Positions 52,104 through 62,907 of a stretch of 64,000 nucleotides of DNA are shown here, piece by piece. The position numbers and the translations under genes were made by a program. Under the pieces are notes generated by a model that did no database searches, was not told the DNA's origin, and saw only the letters and a list, made by a program, of their open reading frames with translations. Origin of the DNA: Alsobacter soli (GTDB lineage: Bacteria; Pseudomonadota; Alphaproteobacteria; Rhizobiales; Beijerinckiaceae); contig NZ_PVZS01000014.1 of the NCBI RefSeq assembly GCF_003004785.1, positions 1-64,000 of the forward strand, given 5' to 3'. Position 1 is the stretch's first letter. Each line of letters opens with the position of its first letter.

Positions 52104-52237
52104 GGCGACCCCTCATCCGGCGCTTCGCGCCACCCTCGGGTCAAGCCCGAGGGCAGGCTCTTCTCCCCGCGCCGGGGAGAAGGAAAGGTCGGCGCCGTCG
52201 CGCCCCCTCTCCCCGGCACGGGAGAGGGCTGGGGTGA
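52104..52237. repeat. Type D repeat between the dehydrogenase and deaminase genes
   Basis: Inverted segments CCTCATCCGGCGCTTCGCGC and TCTCCCCGGCACGGGAGAGG, with CTTCTCCCCGCGCCGGGGAG between, make up three hairpins. Position: in the same operon. Confidence 0.7.
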
Positions 52238-52247
52238 GGCGAGCGCC

Positions 52248-53174
52248 TTACTCCGCGGCGAGCTTTGCGGCAGGCAGCTTCGGGCGATTGGCCATGGCCT
52301 TCTCCACGATGGCCTCCACGCGGGCGCGATCCTCGCCGACGAGCGGCAGGCGCGGGGCGCGGCAGCGGTCGTTGGAGTTGGTGACCAGCGCCTCGACCAG
52401 CTTGATGTTCTGGACGAGCCTGGACGACACGTCGAGGTCGAGCAGCGGCTGGAACCAGCGGTAGATCGCCAGCGCCTCGGCCATGCGGCCCTGGCGCGCC
52501 AGCTCGTAGATCGCGACCGTCTCGGCCGGGAAGGCGCAGACGAGGCCGGCGACCCAGCCCACGGCGCCCACCGCGAGGCTCTCCAGGGCGAGATTGTCGA
52601 CGCCGGTGAAAACCTGGAAGCGGTCGCCCACGGCGTTGAAGATCTGGGTGACGCGGCGCACGTCGTCGGACGACTCCTTAATCGCCACAAACAGCGGATC
52701 GGCCGCAAGCTCGCCCAGCATCGTGGGCGTGATGTCGACGCCGTAGCTCACAGGGTTGTTGTAGATCATCACCGGCAGGCCACCGGCCTTCGCGACGGCG
52801 CGGTAGTGCGCCATGGTCTCGCTGGAATCCGACTTATAGGGCACGCCGGGCAGGACCATGAAGCCCTCGGCCCCCGCCTTGGCGCCGGCCTCGGCGAGCG
52901 CCTGGGCGCGGCGGGTCGAGCCCTCGACCACGGTGAGCAGCACCGGGACCTTGCCGCCGGCGACGCGCAGGGCGGTCTTGAGCACCTCGATCTTCTCGTC
53001 CGGCTCCAGCGTGGACGCCTCGCCCAGCGAACCGCAGACGATGAGGCCGTGCACGCCCGCGTCGAGCTGCAGGGCGAAGCAGCGCTCCATCTCGGCGACG
53101 TCGAGCCGGTCGTCCGCCGTGAACTTGGTGGTGACCGCGGGGAAGATCCCACTCCAGTTGGCGCCCTTGCTCAT
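52248..53174 (-). CDS. Delta-1-pyrroline-4-hydroxy-2-carboxylate deaminase (DHDPS family)
   Basis: This 308-residue dihydrodipicolinate-synthase-family TIM barrel has the Schiff-base Lys166 in LFVAIKESSDD, Tyr138 in VMIYNNPVSYG and the substrate-binding loop VCGSLGEASTLEPDEK. In the hydroxyproline pathway this family member converts delta-1-pyrroline-4-hydroxy-2-carboxylate to 2-oxoglutarate semialdehyde. The specificity follows from the adjacent epimerase and dehydrogenase genes. The start ATG 53174 has AAGGGAG upstream, and a candidate GntR operator lies 27-41 bases before it. It is the first gene of the set. The semialdehyde dehydrogenase needed to finish the pathway is not in this window. 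Confidence 0.88.
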   Translation of the reverse strand: MSKGANWSGIFPAVTTKFTADDRLDVAEMERCFALQLDAGVHGLIVCGSLGEASTLEPDEKIEVLKTALRVAGGKVPVLLTVVEGSTRRAQALAEAGAKAGAEGFMVLPGVPYKSDSSETMAHYRAVAKAGGLPVMIYNNPVSYGVDITPTMLGELAADPLFVAIKESSDDVRRVTQIFNAVGDRFQVFTGVDNLALESLAVGAVGWVAGLVCAFPAETVAIYELARQGRMAEALAIYRWFQPLLDLDVSSRLVQNIKLVEALVTNSNDRCRAPRLPLVGEDRARVEAIVEKAMANRPKLPAAKLAAE

Positions 53175-53200
53175 GGCCGTCTCCCTTGTGCTGCCGTTTG

Positions 53201-53215
53201 TATATCTGTAATATA
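53201..53215. promoter_or_regulatory. Candidate GntR operator upstream of the hydroxyproline genes
   Basis: TATAT-N5-ATATA, a perfect inverted repeat in an otherwise GC-rich region, lies 27-41 bases before the deaminase start. FadR/FCD-type GntR proteins bind such A/T-rich palindromes. The divergent GntR gene at 53740 is the obvious candidate. Confidence 0.55.
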
Positions 53216-53283
53216 TCACAGCTGAAGGGGCGTCAACCGCCGTTGGAGAGTTCGGAGACAGCCTGCGCCAGCGCCTTGCCTCT

Positions 53284-53659
53284 GTCATCCCCGGGCTTGT
53301 CCCGGGGATCCACGCGGGCGGCGGAGGCGTGGATGGCCGGGACACGCCCGGTCATGACGGGGAGGTCAGTGTGTAGGGAGCGGCCATGGCTTGCGACTTC
53401 CGCCGTCATCCCCGGGCTTATCCCGGGGATCCACGCGGGCGGCGGAGGCGTGGATGGCCGGGACGAGCCCGGCCATGACGAGAGGGAGGGCGCAGACATT
53501 ACTGGCGTCGCTCCGCCGTCATCCCCGGCCGGAGCCGCGCAGCGGCGGAGGGGAAGGGGATCCAGGGGCGACCTGCGCCGCTCCCAGAGCGGGCCGGTGA
53601 GATCGGCGCGCGCCGTCCTGGATCCCCTTCCCGGCGCTGCGCGCCGCCGGGGATGACGG
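53284..53659. repeat. Two type A units and one type B pair before the GntR gene
   Basis: Type A units are at 53284-53360 and 53404-53480, with the first starting TGTCATCC instead of CGTCATCC. Type B lies at 53517-53659. These fill most of the 565-base gap between the deaminase and GntR genes, so the two starts are divergent yet about 565 bases apart. Confidence 0.9.
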
Positions 53660-53739
53660 CCGTGGGACGACAGACGGGGGCGGTCGCCGGGGGTGACGGC
53701 GGAGCGCGGGCCGGGTGAAACGAAGGACGCGGAGCGGAC

Positions 53740-54417
53740 ATGGACGCGGTTGAGGTTGAGACGCCAAGCGCGCCGGCGATCGGCGAGACCCTGGCCGATG
53801 CGGCCTATCGGCTGATCGAGGACGCCATCGTGCGGCTGGCGCTTGCGCCGGGGATGCGGCTGACCGAGCAGGAACTCGCCGCCCGCACGGGCCTGGGCCG
53901 CACGCCGGTGCGGGAAGCGGTGCAGCGACTCGTGGCCGACGGGCTGCTCGTGGTGTTCCCGCGCAAGGGCATGGCGGTGCCCGCCATCAACCCCATGGAC
54001 GTGCTGCTGGCGCTCGACGTTCGCGCCGCGCTGGAGCGGGTCGCGGCGACAGCGGCCGCCCGGCGGGCGTCCGCGGCGCAAAGGTCCGAGCTGACGCGCC
54101 TTGCGGACGACATGCTGGCGGCGGCCGAGCGCGGCGACCCGGCCGGCTACATGCAGGCCGACCAGCGGTTCGACCACCTGCTGGGGGAGGCCTCGGGCAA
54201 CCCCTTCGCGGCGCGCGCGCTCGCGCCGCTGCAGTCCATGGCGCGGCGGGCCTGGTACTACTTCCGGCGCGAGCAGGACCTGGCGTCGTCGTCGCGGCTG
54301 CATGTCGCAGTGGCCCAGGCGATCGCGGCCGGAGACCAAGCTCGGGCCGGCGAGGCCTCGGACGCGCTGATCGCCCATGTTCGGGACGGCCTGAAGCAGG
54401 GACTGGCCGAACTTTGA
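53740..54417 (+). CDS. GntR family transcriptional regulator (FCD subfamily)
   Basis: This 225-residue regulator has an N-terminal winged helix-turn-helix (LADAAYRLIEDAIVRLALAPGMRLTEQELAARTGLGRTPVREAVQRLVADGLL, about residues 18-71) and a C-terminal FCD effector domain with ARAPLQSMARRAWYYFRRE-like helices. The length is typical of FCD members. It lies between the hydroxyproline genes and a flavin reductase. A role as repressor of hydroxyproline catabolism is inferred from gene context; the effector might be a hydroxyproline-derived intermediate. Confidence 0.88.
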   Translation: MDAVEVETPSAPAIGETLADAAYRLIEDAIVRLALAPGMRLTEQELAARTGLGRTPVREAVQRLVADGLLVVFPRKGMAVPAINPMDVLLALDVRAALERVAATAAARRASAAQRSELTRLADDMLAAAERGDPAGYMQADQRFDHLLGEASGNPFAARALAPLQSMARRAWYYFRREQDLASSSRLHVAVAQAIAAGDQARAGEASDALIAHVRDGLKQGLAEL

Positions 54418-54542
54418 CGCTTGTCAGGGCGAGTGACCCAAACTGGCGCCCCGGGGAGGCCCTGCGCGGGCGGCCCGCTGGCCCTCGCATTGCCTGTTAA
54501 GGACCGGGGCCCTATCTTGGGTCCTTGCGGAGCGCCGAGTTC

Positions 54543-55109
54543 ATGACCCTTCCCCTGCGCGTCAATCCCGCTGGCGGCCCGGTCTCGACCGGGATCGACG
54601 CCAGCCTGGGCGCGGCTCCCCCGGGCTGCGACGAGCAATCGCTGATCTATCGCGAGGGCATGAGCCGGCTCGCGGCGGCGGTGAACATCGTGACCACGGA
54701 CGGCCCCGCGGGCCTCGCCGGGTTCACGGCGACGGCCGTGGCGTCCATCTCGGACCGGCCGCCCTCCCTGCTCGTGTGCCTCAACCGGACCAGCGGCTCC
54801 GCGGCGCGGCTGATCGCCAACGGCGTGTTCTGCGTCAACACGCTCGCGGCCGAGCACAGGGCGCTCGCGGATGACTTCGCCGGCCGCACGGGCCTGCATG
54901 GCGAGGCCCGCTTCGCGCGCGGCGCCTGGGGCGCCCTGGAGACGGGCGCGCCCGTGCTCGAAGACTCCCTGACCTCCTTCGATTGCCGGCTCATGGAGGT
55001 GAAGGACGTCGCCACCCACCACGTGCTGGTGGGGGAGGTGGTCGCGGTCCGGCTGGGGGGCGAAAAACCCAGCCTCGTCTACGTGCACCGGCGCTATCAC
55101 GCCGTGTGA
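54543..55109 (+). CDS. Flavin reductase (RutF/HpaC-like) domain protein
   Basis: This 188-residue protein fits the FMN-reductase-like split-barrel family: SRLAAAVNIVTTDGPAGLAGFTATAVASISDRPPSLLVCLNRTSG, then FCVNTLAAEHRALADDFAG, then HHVLVGEVVAVRLG near the end. These proteins supply reduced flavin to partner monooxygenases. No partner monooxygenase is nearby, so its client is unknown. The N-terminal 35 residues are extra. ATG 54543 is the start; GGAG lies 13 bases upstream. Its stop overlaps the convergent membrane protein gene by 13 bases. Confidence 0.85.
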   Translation: MTLPLRVNPAGGPVSTGIDASLGAAPPGCDEQSLIYREGMSRLAAAVNIVTTDGPAGLAGFTATAVASISDRPPSLLVCLNRTSGSAARLIANGVFCVNTLAAEHRALADDFAGRTGLHGEARFARGAWGALETGAPVLEDSLTSFDCRLMEVKDVATHHVLVGEVVAVRLGGEKPSLVYVHRRYHAV

Positions 55110-55393
55110 GCGCGCGTGAGCCGCAACAGGGCGCGCAGGCTGCGCCCGAGCGCGTAGGGCGCGAGCGCCGCGGCCAAGGCTCCCGCCAGGATCCCCGCCA
55201 GCGCGCCGGTGAAGCCATCTGAAAACAGCAGGAACAGCGCCGGCCCGAGCAGCGCCACGGGCGCCATCAGGAACCAGCGCGTGCGGGCCAGGCCCAGCGC
55301 GAAGCACAGCAGCAGGTAGGCCCAGCCGACCGGGGTCATGAAGACGACCATGAGCACCGGGGCGAGCATGTCCAGGTTGGGATCGCCGCTCAC
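55097..55393 (-). CDS. Small membrane protein coupled to the aconitase-X genes
   Basis: This 98-residue protein has hydrophobic stretches (LAPVLMVVFMTPVGWAYLLLCFALGLA, then FLMAPVALLGPALFLLFSDGFTGALAGILAGALAAALAPYALG), giving three or four membrane helices. The start GTG 55393 overlaps the aconitase-X small-subunit stop as GTGA. No family recognised. Translational coupling to a catabolic enzyme suggests a membrane accessory role, but that is inference. Confidence 0.6.
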   Translation of the reverse strand: MSGDPNLDMLAPVLMVVFMTPVGWAYLLLCFALGLARTRWFLMAPVALLGPALFLLFSDGFTGALAGILAGALAAALAPYALGRSLRALLRLTRAHTA

Positions 55394-55821
55394 GGTCGCG
55401 CTCCGGCCTCGCCCAGCACGAAGATCCGGTCGCCCTCCAGGGCGACGCGGCGGCCCGCCAGGGGCGCCTGGTCGGCCGCGGCCAGCCGAAGAGCGGGCGG
55501 CGTCGCCCAGCCCATCTCGCGCGCCACCACGACGCCGAGCAGCAGGATGGCGTCCGGCTCGGCCATGAGGATGGCCGCCGGCGCCTTGCCGGCGTGGATC
55601 AACTCCAGCAGCACCGCGGAGGCGGAGGACGAGCCGATCGTGCCCGGCAGGGCCAGGACCCGCCCCGCGACGCACTCGCCGCGCTCCGGGTGACGGGCGT
55701 CGATGATGATCCCGGTCTTCGGGTCGACCCCGCCCCAGAAGCTGATAGGCGCCGAGAGCGCCAGCACCTCGCCTTCAGCGGGGTCTTCGGATGGAATCAG
55801 GATCTCGGCGGTCAGCTCCAC
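55390..55821 (-). CDS. Aconitase X small subunit (swivel domain, DUF126)
   Basis: This 143-residue swivel domain of aconitase X contains LALSAPISFWGGVDPKTGIIIDARHPERGECVAGRVLALPGTIGSSSASAVLLELI, the diagnostic DUF126 pattern. It forms the small subunit with the 420-residue catalytic subunit. The start is GTG 55821, overlapping the large subunit gene by 10 bases. In bacteria, two-subunit aconitase-X enzymes of this kind have been characterised as cis-3-hydroxy-L-proline dehydratases; in archaea the relatives are phosphomevalonate dehydratases. The hydroxyproline genes nearby favour the former. Confidence 0.85.
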   Translation of the reverse strand: MELTAEILIPSEDPAEGEVLALSAPISFWGGVDPKTGIIIDARHPERGECVAGRVLALPGTIGSSSASAVLLELIHAGKAPAAILMAEPDAILLLGVVVAREMGWATPPALRLAAADQAPLAGRRVALEGDRIFVLGEAGARP

Positions 55822-57074
55822 AGGCGGTCCTCCCGGACGAGACGGCCGGCCACGGCGCTTTCGACGCAGTCGGCGAGGGCGCCGTATTGCACGGCCAGCC
55901 CGGTGTTGCCGGGCGCGTAGTGGGCGAACTTGCCGGAATTAGTCATCAGGACGCCGTCGGTGCGCTCCAGGATCGGGGTCACCACCACGCAGGTGTCGGC
56001 CACGAAGGTGATTCCCTGCGCTTCGAGCCGGGCCCGGCGGCCGTCGGCGTCGAGGGCGCTGATGACGTGGCGGCCGGTGCAGGCGTAGAACGGAATCCGC
56101 GCGGTGCGGCCGGCCAGCAGGCGGTCGAGCTCGACGACCTCGTCCAGCGACAGATGCGGGCTGCCGATGGCGACGGCGTCCACGGCGTCCCCTTCGGCGG
56201 TGGAGAGCCGCGCCGCGGCTGCGCGCAGGGCGGGGCCGTCTACGTGGATGACGTGGGCCGCCGCGAGGCCGTCCGGGCCGCCGCAGGCCGTCGCGAGGTC
56301 GGGCGCCTCGGGCGTGACGCCCGCGACGTGGAACAGGCCGACGCCGCCGGACGAGGCCGCGGCTGCGCCGAGCGCCTTGAGGCGGTCCTCCGTGGCGAAG
56401 CCCTGGAGGCCCGCCACGACGCCGATGGCGGATCCCAGGGCCAGGCCGTACCAGGTTCCGAAGACGGGCCAGAACGCCTCCGAGCCGCGCAGCCCTGGCG
56501 AGAGGCCGGACGCGTCCACCACCACGGTCGCGCGGCGGTTCTCGGGCCGGTGGAGGCCGTAGTCGGGCGCGCGCCCGGCGATCGCGCAGGCGATGTCCAG
56601 GAAGTCGCCGTAGCGGTTCGTGCGCGCGCCCAGCACGGAGTTGCAGAACGCGACCGCGTTGGATTCGCCCCAGGCGACGTCGGCGCCCGCGGGCGGACGG
56701 TGGCCCGCCTGGTAGGGCGCGCAGGTCCAGGTGGGCGCGCAGCCCATGCGCTCGTAGGCGCGCATCATGCGGCGCGCCATCTCGCGCGCGCGCGCGCCCA
56801 GGCGCACGCGCGAGCACCCGACCAGGTCGAGCGCGCCCACGTTGAGCGTGGCGGGCACGCTCACGCGCGCGCCGCCGTCCACGAGCGCCTCCGCGAACAG
56901 CGTGCCCGAGTCCCCGTGGTAGAGCGCGCCGTCGATGTGCGCGGACGCGATCGGCAGCAGGCGCGGCGCGCCCATCAGGCGCGCGGCCTCCGCGACCACG
57001 CGCATGGCGACCGCGGCTCCGCGCCCCTGCTCGCCGGCGGCGAGCGCGCGTTCCTCCTGCGTAAGCGCGAGCAT
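55812..57074 (-). CDS. Aconitase X catalytic subunit, probable cis-3-hydroxy-L-proline dehydratase
   Basis: This 420-residue aconitase-X (DUF521) catalytic subunit contains LLPIASAHIDGALYHGDSGTLFAEALVDGG, VPATLNVGALDLVGCSRVRLG, WGESNAVAFCNSVLGARTNRYGD and TNSGKFAHYAPGNTGLAVQYG, matching the family. Cys residues in the GCSR, FCNS and DTCVVV regions are candidate Fe-S ligands. The reaction would dehydrate cis-3-hydroxy-L-proline to delta-1-pyrroline-2-carboxylate. ATG 57074 is the start; further upstream frame lacks a site. The promoter lies in the 145-base gap divergent from coxG. Confidence 0.85.
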   Translation of the reverse strand: MLALTQEERALAAGEQGRGAAVAMRVVAEAARLMGAPRLLPIASAHIDGALYHGDSGTLFAEALVDGGARVSVPATLNVGALDLVGCSRVRLGARAREMARRMMRAYERMGCAPTWTCAPYQAGHRPPAGADVAWGESNAVAFCNSVLGARTNRYGDFLDIACAIAGRAPDYGLHRPENRRATVVVDASGLSPGLRGSEAFWPVFGTWYGLALGSAIGVVAGLQGFATEDRLKALGAAAASSGGVGLFHVAGVTPEAPDLATACGGPDGLAAAHVIHVDGPALRAAAARLSTAEGDAVDAVAIGSPHLSLDEVVELDRLLAGRTARIPFYACTGRHVISALDADGRRARLEAQGITFVADTCVVVTPILERTDGVLMTNSGKFAHYAPGNTGLAVQYGALADCVESAVAGRLVREDRLWS

Positions 57075-57219
57075 GGTAGACCTTCGTTTTCCGCCCAGCC
57101 TGACGCGTTGCGGAGCCGCGCGCGACATGGTCTGATCCGGCCGACTTTAGCAGGACGGGCCGAGCGGGGCGCAAGCCCCGGCCGAGCGGCCCGCGCATAC
57201 ACCTTTGGAGGAACGACCC

Positions 57220-57675
57220 ATGGCCATGACGATGTCGGGCGAATTCACGCTTCCCGCCGACAAGGCGACCGTCTGGGCCAAGCTGAACGACCCCGACGTG
57301 CTGCGCGCCTGCATCCCGGGCTGCCAGAGCCTGGAGCGGACCGGCGACAACGGCTTCGCGGCCGTGGCCAAGGTGAAGGTCGGGCCGGTGAGCGCCACCT
57401 TCAAGGGCAAGGTCACCCTGTCGGACATCGACCCGCCGAACGGCTACCGCATCACGGGCGAGGGCGAGGGCGGCGTGGCCGGCTTCGCCAAGGGCGGCGC
57501 CGCCGTGAAGCTCGAGGACGCGGAGGGGGGCACGAAGCTCACCTACGATGTCGAGGCTCAGATCGGCGGCAAGCTCGCCCAACTCGGCGGGCGGCTGATC
57601 AACGGCGTCGCCAAGAAGATGGCCGACGAGTTCTTCGCCAACTTCGCGAAGGCCGTGGAGCCGCAGGCGGCCTGA
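57220..57675 (+). CDS. coxG: CoxG-like SRPBCC protein of carbon monoxide dehydrogenase type
   Basis: This 151-residue SRPBCC/Bet v1-like protein is of the CoxG type, present in form I and form II cox clusters. The pattern is SGEFTLPADKATVWAKLNDPDVLRACIPGCQSLERTGDNGFAA then VKVGPVSATFKGKV. CoxG is thought to help recruit the enzyme to the membrane. ATG 57220 follows GGAGGAAC. It is 522 bases before coxS on the same strand. Confidence 0.88.
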   Translation: MAMTMSGEFTLPADKATVWAKLNDPDVLRACIPGCQSLERTGDNGFAAVAKVKVGPVSATFKGKVTLSDIDPPNGYRITGEGEGGVAGFAKGGAAVKLEDAEGGTKLTYDVEAQIGGKLAQLGGRLINGVAKKMADEFFANFAKAVEPQAA

Positions 57676-57786
57676 GGGGCGTTCCGGGGGAGTCGATCCG
57701 CCGAACAGGGCAGGTCCGGGCCGCGACGTGTCGCCGGCGCCAAGCAGCGGCCCAGGGCGGGGGCCTCTGTCTATCGCCCGTTCGCC

Positions 57787-57829
57787 CTTGGATCCCCTTC
57801 CCGCGCCTGCGGCGCGCCGGGGATGATGG
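57787..57829. repeat. Half type B repeat in the coxG-coxS gap
   Basis: A single arm, CCCCTTCCCGCGCCTGCGGC and CGGGGATGATGG. It is the only repeat in the 522-base gap. The rest of 57676-58197 is unique, A/T-richer sequence at 57900-58035, and a 22-base perfect palindrome at 58046-58067. No gene was seen. Confidence 0.8.
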
Positions 57830-58045
57830 CGCACTCACGTCGGGGTCGTCGCTCTGCGGGCCCACGCCCCACGGCCAAGCTCACGCTGCGGCGCGGCGCC
57901 CTCGTTATTGCAGAGCGGCGCCCGCTCGCGTCGGCGAATTTGCTTCAAAAGCGGCCAAATCGGGCCTCTTTCTCATTCGTCAATCCGCTTGACCGCGTTT
58001 TCAGCCCGTACCAAACTCGAATTCTTCCAAGTTGGATGACAGGCC

Positions 58046-58067
58046 GCCCGGGCTGGCCAGCCCGGGC
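58046..58067. promoter_or_regulatory. Perfect 22-base palindrome upstream of coxS
   Basis: The sequence reads the same on both strands, with GCCCGGGCTGG as half. It lies 131-152 bases upstream of the coxS start and just downstream of a TTGACC hexamer (57989-57994). It could be an operator or a short hairpin in the coxS leader. Confidence 0.4.
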
Positions 58068-58197
58068 TCCCATTGTCCGACGAGCAGTCAGTTTTCGCGT
58101 TCGCGGGCCTCAAGCGAGTTCGCCGCGCCAGCGGCCAAGAATCGAGTCGCCTGCCCCGGGCAGCCGGGCGCTCGGCGGCGCACCAGTGGAGGAAGGT

Positions 58198-58692
58198 ATG
58201 ACCACCATTTCGATGACGGTGAACGGCAAGGCCGTGACCGGGAACGTGGAGCCGCGCACGCTCCTCGTGCAGTTCCTGCGCGAGAACCTGCGGCTCACCG
58301 GGACGCATGTCGGGTGCGACACCAGCCAGTGCGGCGCCTGCGTGGTGCATGTCGACGGCGCGGCCGTGAAGAGCTGCACCATGCTGGCCGTGAGCTGCGA
58401 CGGCTCGAACGTCACCACCATCGAGGGCCTGGCGAACGGCGCCGAGCTGCATCCCATGCAGGCCGCCTTCCGCGAGCACCACGGCCTTCAGTGCGGATTC
58501 TGCACGCCGGGCATGATCATGAGCGCGGTGGACATGGTGAACCGGCTCGGCCCGGACCTCGACGAGAAGACCATCCGCGAGGAGCTCGAGGGCAACATCT
58601 GCCGTTGCACGGGCTATCACAACATCGTCAAGGCGGTGGAGGCCGGCGCCCAGGCCATGGGCGCGACAGGGCAGCGCGTCGCGGCGGAGTGA
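58198..58692 (+). CDS. coxS: CO dehydrogenase-type iron-sulfur subunit
   Basis: This 164-residue small subunit carries two [2Fe-2S] clusters. The plant-type cluster Cys pattern is [16 protein letters not shown]...KSC (about residues 41-61), and the helical one is CGFCTPGMI with [15 protein letters not shown]. The length is typical. ATG 58198 follows GGAGGAAGG. It is followed by coxL 242 bases on, with a half type B repeat between. Confidence 0.95.
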   Translation: MTTISMTVNGKAVTGNVEPRTLLVQFLRENLRLTGTHVGCDTSQCGACVVHVDGAAVKSCTMLAVSCDGSNVTTIEGLANGAELHPMQAAFREHHGLQCGFCTPGMIMSAVDMVNRLGPDLDEKTIREELEGNICRCTGYHNIVKAVEAGAQAMGATGQRVAAE

Positions 58693-58737
58693 CGGCGGCG
58701 GCCGGATCTGAGCGGCGGCTGGGCATGGCGCCAAGTC

Positions 58738-58781
58738 TCCTGGATCCCCTTCTCGGCGCTTCGCGCCGCCGGGGATAACGG
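58738..58781. repeat. Half type B repeat between coxS and coxL
   Basis: A single arm, CCCCTTCTCGGCGCTTCGCG and CGGGGATAACGG, inside the cox operon. Confidence 0.8.
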
Positions 58782-58934
58782 GGAGGGGAGGCGCCCGAGC
58801 CGCCTCCCGGCAGCCGGGCCGCGACCTCAAGCCGACCACCCATCACCTTCGACACCAACCCATTTCTTCGCGCCGAAGCCGACCGGACCCGATCCAAGCA
58901 ACAAAACGGCCGGCGCGTCCCGAGGAGGAACACC

Positions 58935-61298
<2,364 letters not shown>

Positions 61299-61325
61299 AT
61301 TCCACGGCGGCGGTTTTCCGCCGCC

Positions 61326-61427
61326 GTCATTCCCGGCCCGCCGAAGACGCGGGAAGGGGATCCACCGGTTGGGCGCCAGGTCGCCCCAGGATCCTCTTTC
61401 CGGCGCTTCGCGCCGCCGGGGATGACA
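61326..61427. repeat. Type B repeat between coxL and coxM
   Basis: CGTCATTCCCGGCCCGCCGA and CTTTCCGGCGCTTCGCGCCG, closed by CGGGGATGAC, lie within the cox operon gap. Confidence 0.8.
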
Positions 61428-61482
61428 CGACGAGACATCGGGCCCGGTCTGCCGGGCCAGCCATCCAGGGGAGACCCAACGC

Positions 61483-62286
61483 ATGTACGCCTTCTCGTAT
61501 CACCAGCCCAAGACGGTCCGGCAGGCCGCCTCGCTTCTCGCCAAGAACGAGGACGGGAAGATCCTGGCCGGCGGCCAGACCCTTCTGCCGACGATGAAGC
61601 AGCGCCTCGCGGCGCCGCCGGCGCTCATCGACCTCGGCAAGGTCGAGGGCCTGTCCGGCATCGAGCTCAAGGGCCGCTCGCTCGTGATTGGCGCGACCAC
61701 CAAGCACGTGCAGGTGGCGACCTCCGAGATCGTGAAGCAGGCCATCCCGGGCCTCGCCGAGATGGCGGGCATGATCGGCGACCCGGCGGTGCGCAACCGC
61801 GGCACCATCGGGGGCTCCGTGGCCAACAACGACCCCGCGGCGGACTACCCGGCCGCCTGCCTGGCGTTGGGCGCGACCATCATCACCAACACGCGCAAGA
61901 TCCCGGCCGAGCAGTTCTTCACCGGCCTGTTCGAGACGGCGCTGGAGCCCGGCGAGGTGATCGTGAAGATCTCATTCCCGATCGTCTCGAAGGCGGCCTA
62001 CGCCAAGTTCCGCAACCCGGCCTCGCGCTACGCCATGGTGGGCGTGTTCGTGGCCAAGCGCGGCTCGGACATCCGCGTGGCCGTGACGGGCGCCGGCTCC
62101 AACGGCGTGTTCCGCGCCACGGCGCTGGAAGAGGCCTTGAAGAAGCGCTTCTCGCCGAAGTCGCTCGAGGGCGTCTCCGTCTCGGCGGACGGCCTCAACG
62201 GCGACATCCACGCCTCGCCGGAATACCGCGCCCACCTGATCGGCGTCATGGCCAAGCGCGCGGTGACGGCGGCCATCGGGAAGTGA
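61483..62286 (+). CDS. coxM: CO dehydrogenase-type FAD-binding subunit
   Basis: This 267-residue FAD subunit belongs to the molybdenum hydroxylase family. The FAD loops [16 protein letters not shown] (about residues 27-42) and [27 protein letters not shown] are diagnostic. FMN/FAD-binding C-terminal domain follows. The length is typical (about 270). The start is ATG 61483, [12 protein letters not shown]. It completes the S-L-M catalytic trio and precedes a repeat cluster before coxD. Confidence 0.94.
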   Translation: MYAFSYHQPKTVRQAASLLAKNEDGKILAGGQTLLPTMKQRLAAPPALIDLGKVEGLSGIELKGRSLVIGATTKHVQVATSEIVKQAIPGLAEMAGMIGDPAVRNRGTIGGSVANNDPAADYPAACLALGATIITNTRKIPAEQFFTGLFETALEPGEVIVKISFPIVSKAAYAKFRNPASRYAMVGVFVAKRGSDIRVAVTGAGSNGVFRATALEEALKKRFSPKSLEGVSVSADGLNGDIHASPEYRAHLIGVMAKRAVTAAIGK

Positions 62287-62328
62287 CCCGTTCTCCCTGG
62301 CAAGGGGATGAGGTAGCCGGTCGCGTCG

Positions 62329-62779
62329 TCGCCGTCCTGGCGAGGAGCGCAGCGACGAAGCAATCCAGGACGACGGCGCAGACTCCAGCGACGTCATGGC
62401 CGGGCTTGTCCCGGCCATCCACGGGGGCCAGCCGCGTGGATCCCCGGGACTAGCCCGGGGATGACGGAAAGGGTAGCCGTGGCGTATGCCGCCAAAGGCC
62501 TGGATTGCTTCGCTTCGCTCGCAATGACGGGGAGAACCGCGATCTGTCATCGCGAGGAGCGGAGCGACGCGGCGATCCAGGGGCGCGTTGGCGCTGGATT
62601 GCTTCGCTGCGCTCGCAATGACGGTGGAGGGGCCTGCTCCGGCGCCGCCGGGCTCGTCCCGGCCATCCGCGGGGTCCAGCCGCGTGGATCCCCGGGACTA
62701 GCCCGGGGATGACGGACATATTGGTCGTGGCGTGCGCCGCCAGAGGCCTGGATTGCTTCGCTTCGCTCGCAATGACGGT
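62329..62779. repeat. Mosaic of type C and type A repeats between coxM and coxD
   Basis: Type C arms and pairs are at 62329-62373, 62500-62529, 62546-62625 and 62746-62779. Type A units in opposite orientation (GGCCGGGCTTGTCCCGGCC first, GATCCCCGGGACTAGCCCGG second) are at 62392-62467 and about 62646-62715. The 620-base gap contains no gene; nothing else is seen until the coxD start. Confidence 0.88.
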
Positions 62780-62907
62780 GGAGGGGCCTGCTCCGCTTCC
62801 GCCATGCGCTCCGGGCAAGCGGCTTCCCTCTTTGCGACAGTGGCGCTTCGCGCGAGGCGCGCTACCTTTCGGGGGCGCCCCGATGCGCGCCGGAGATCAG
62901 GACCCGC

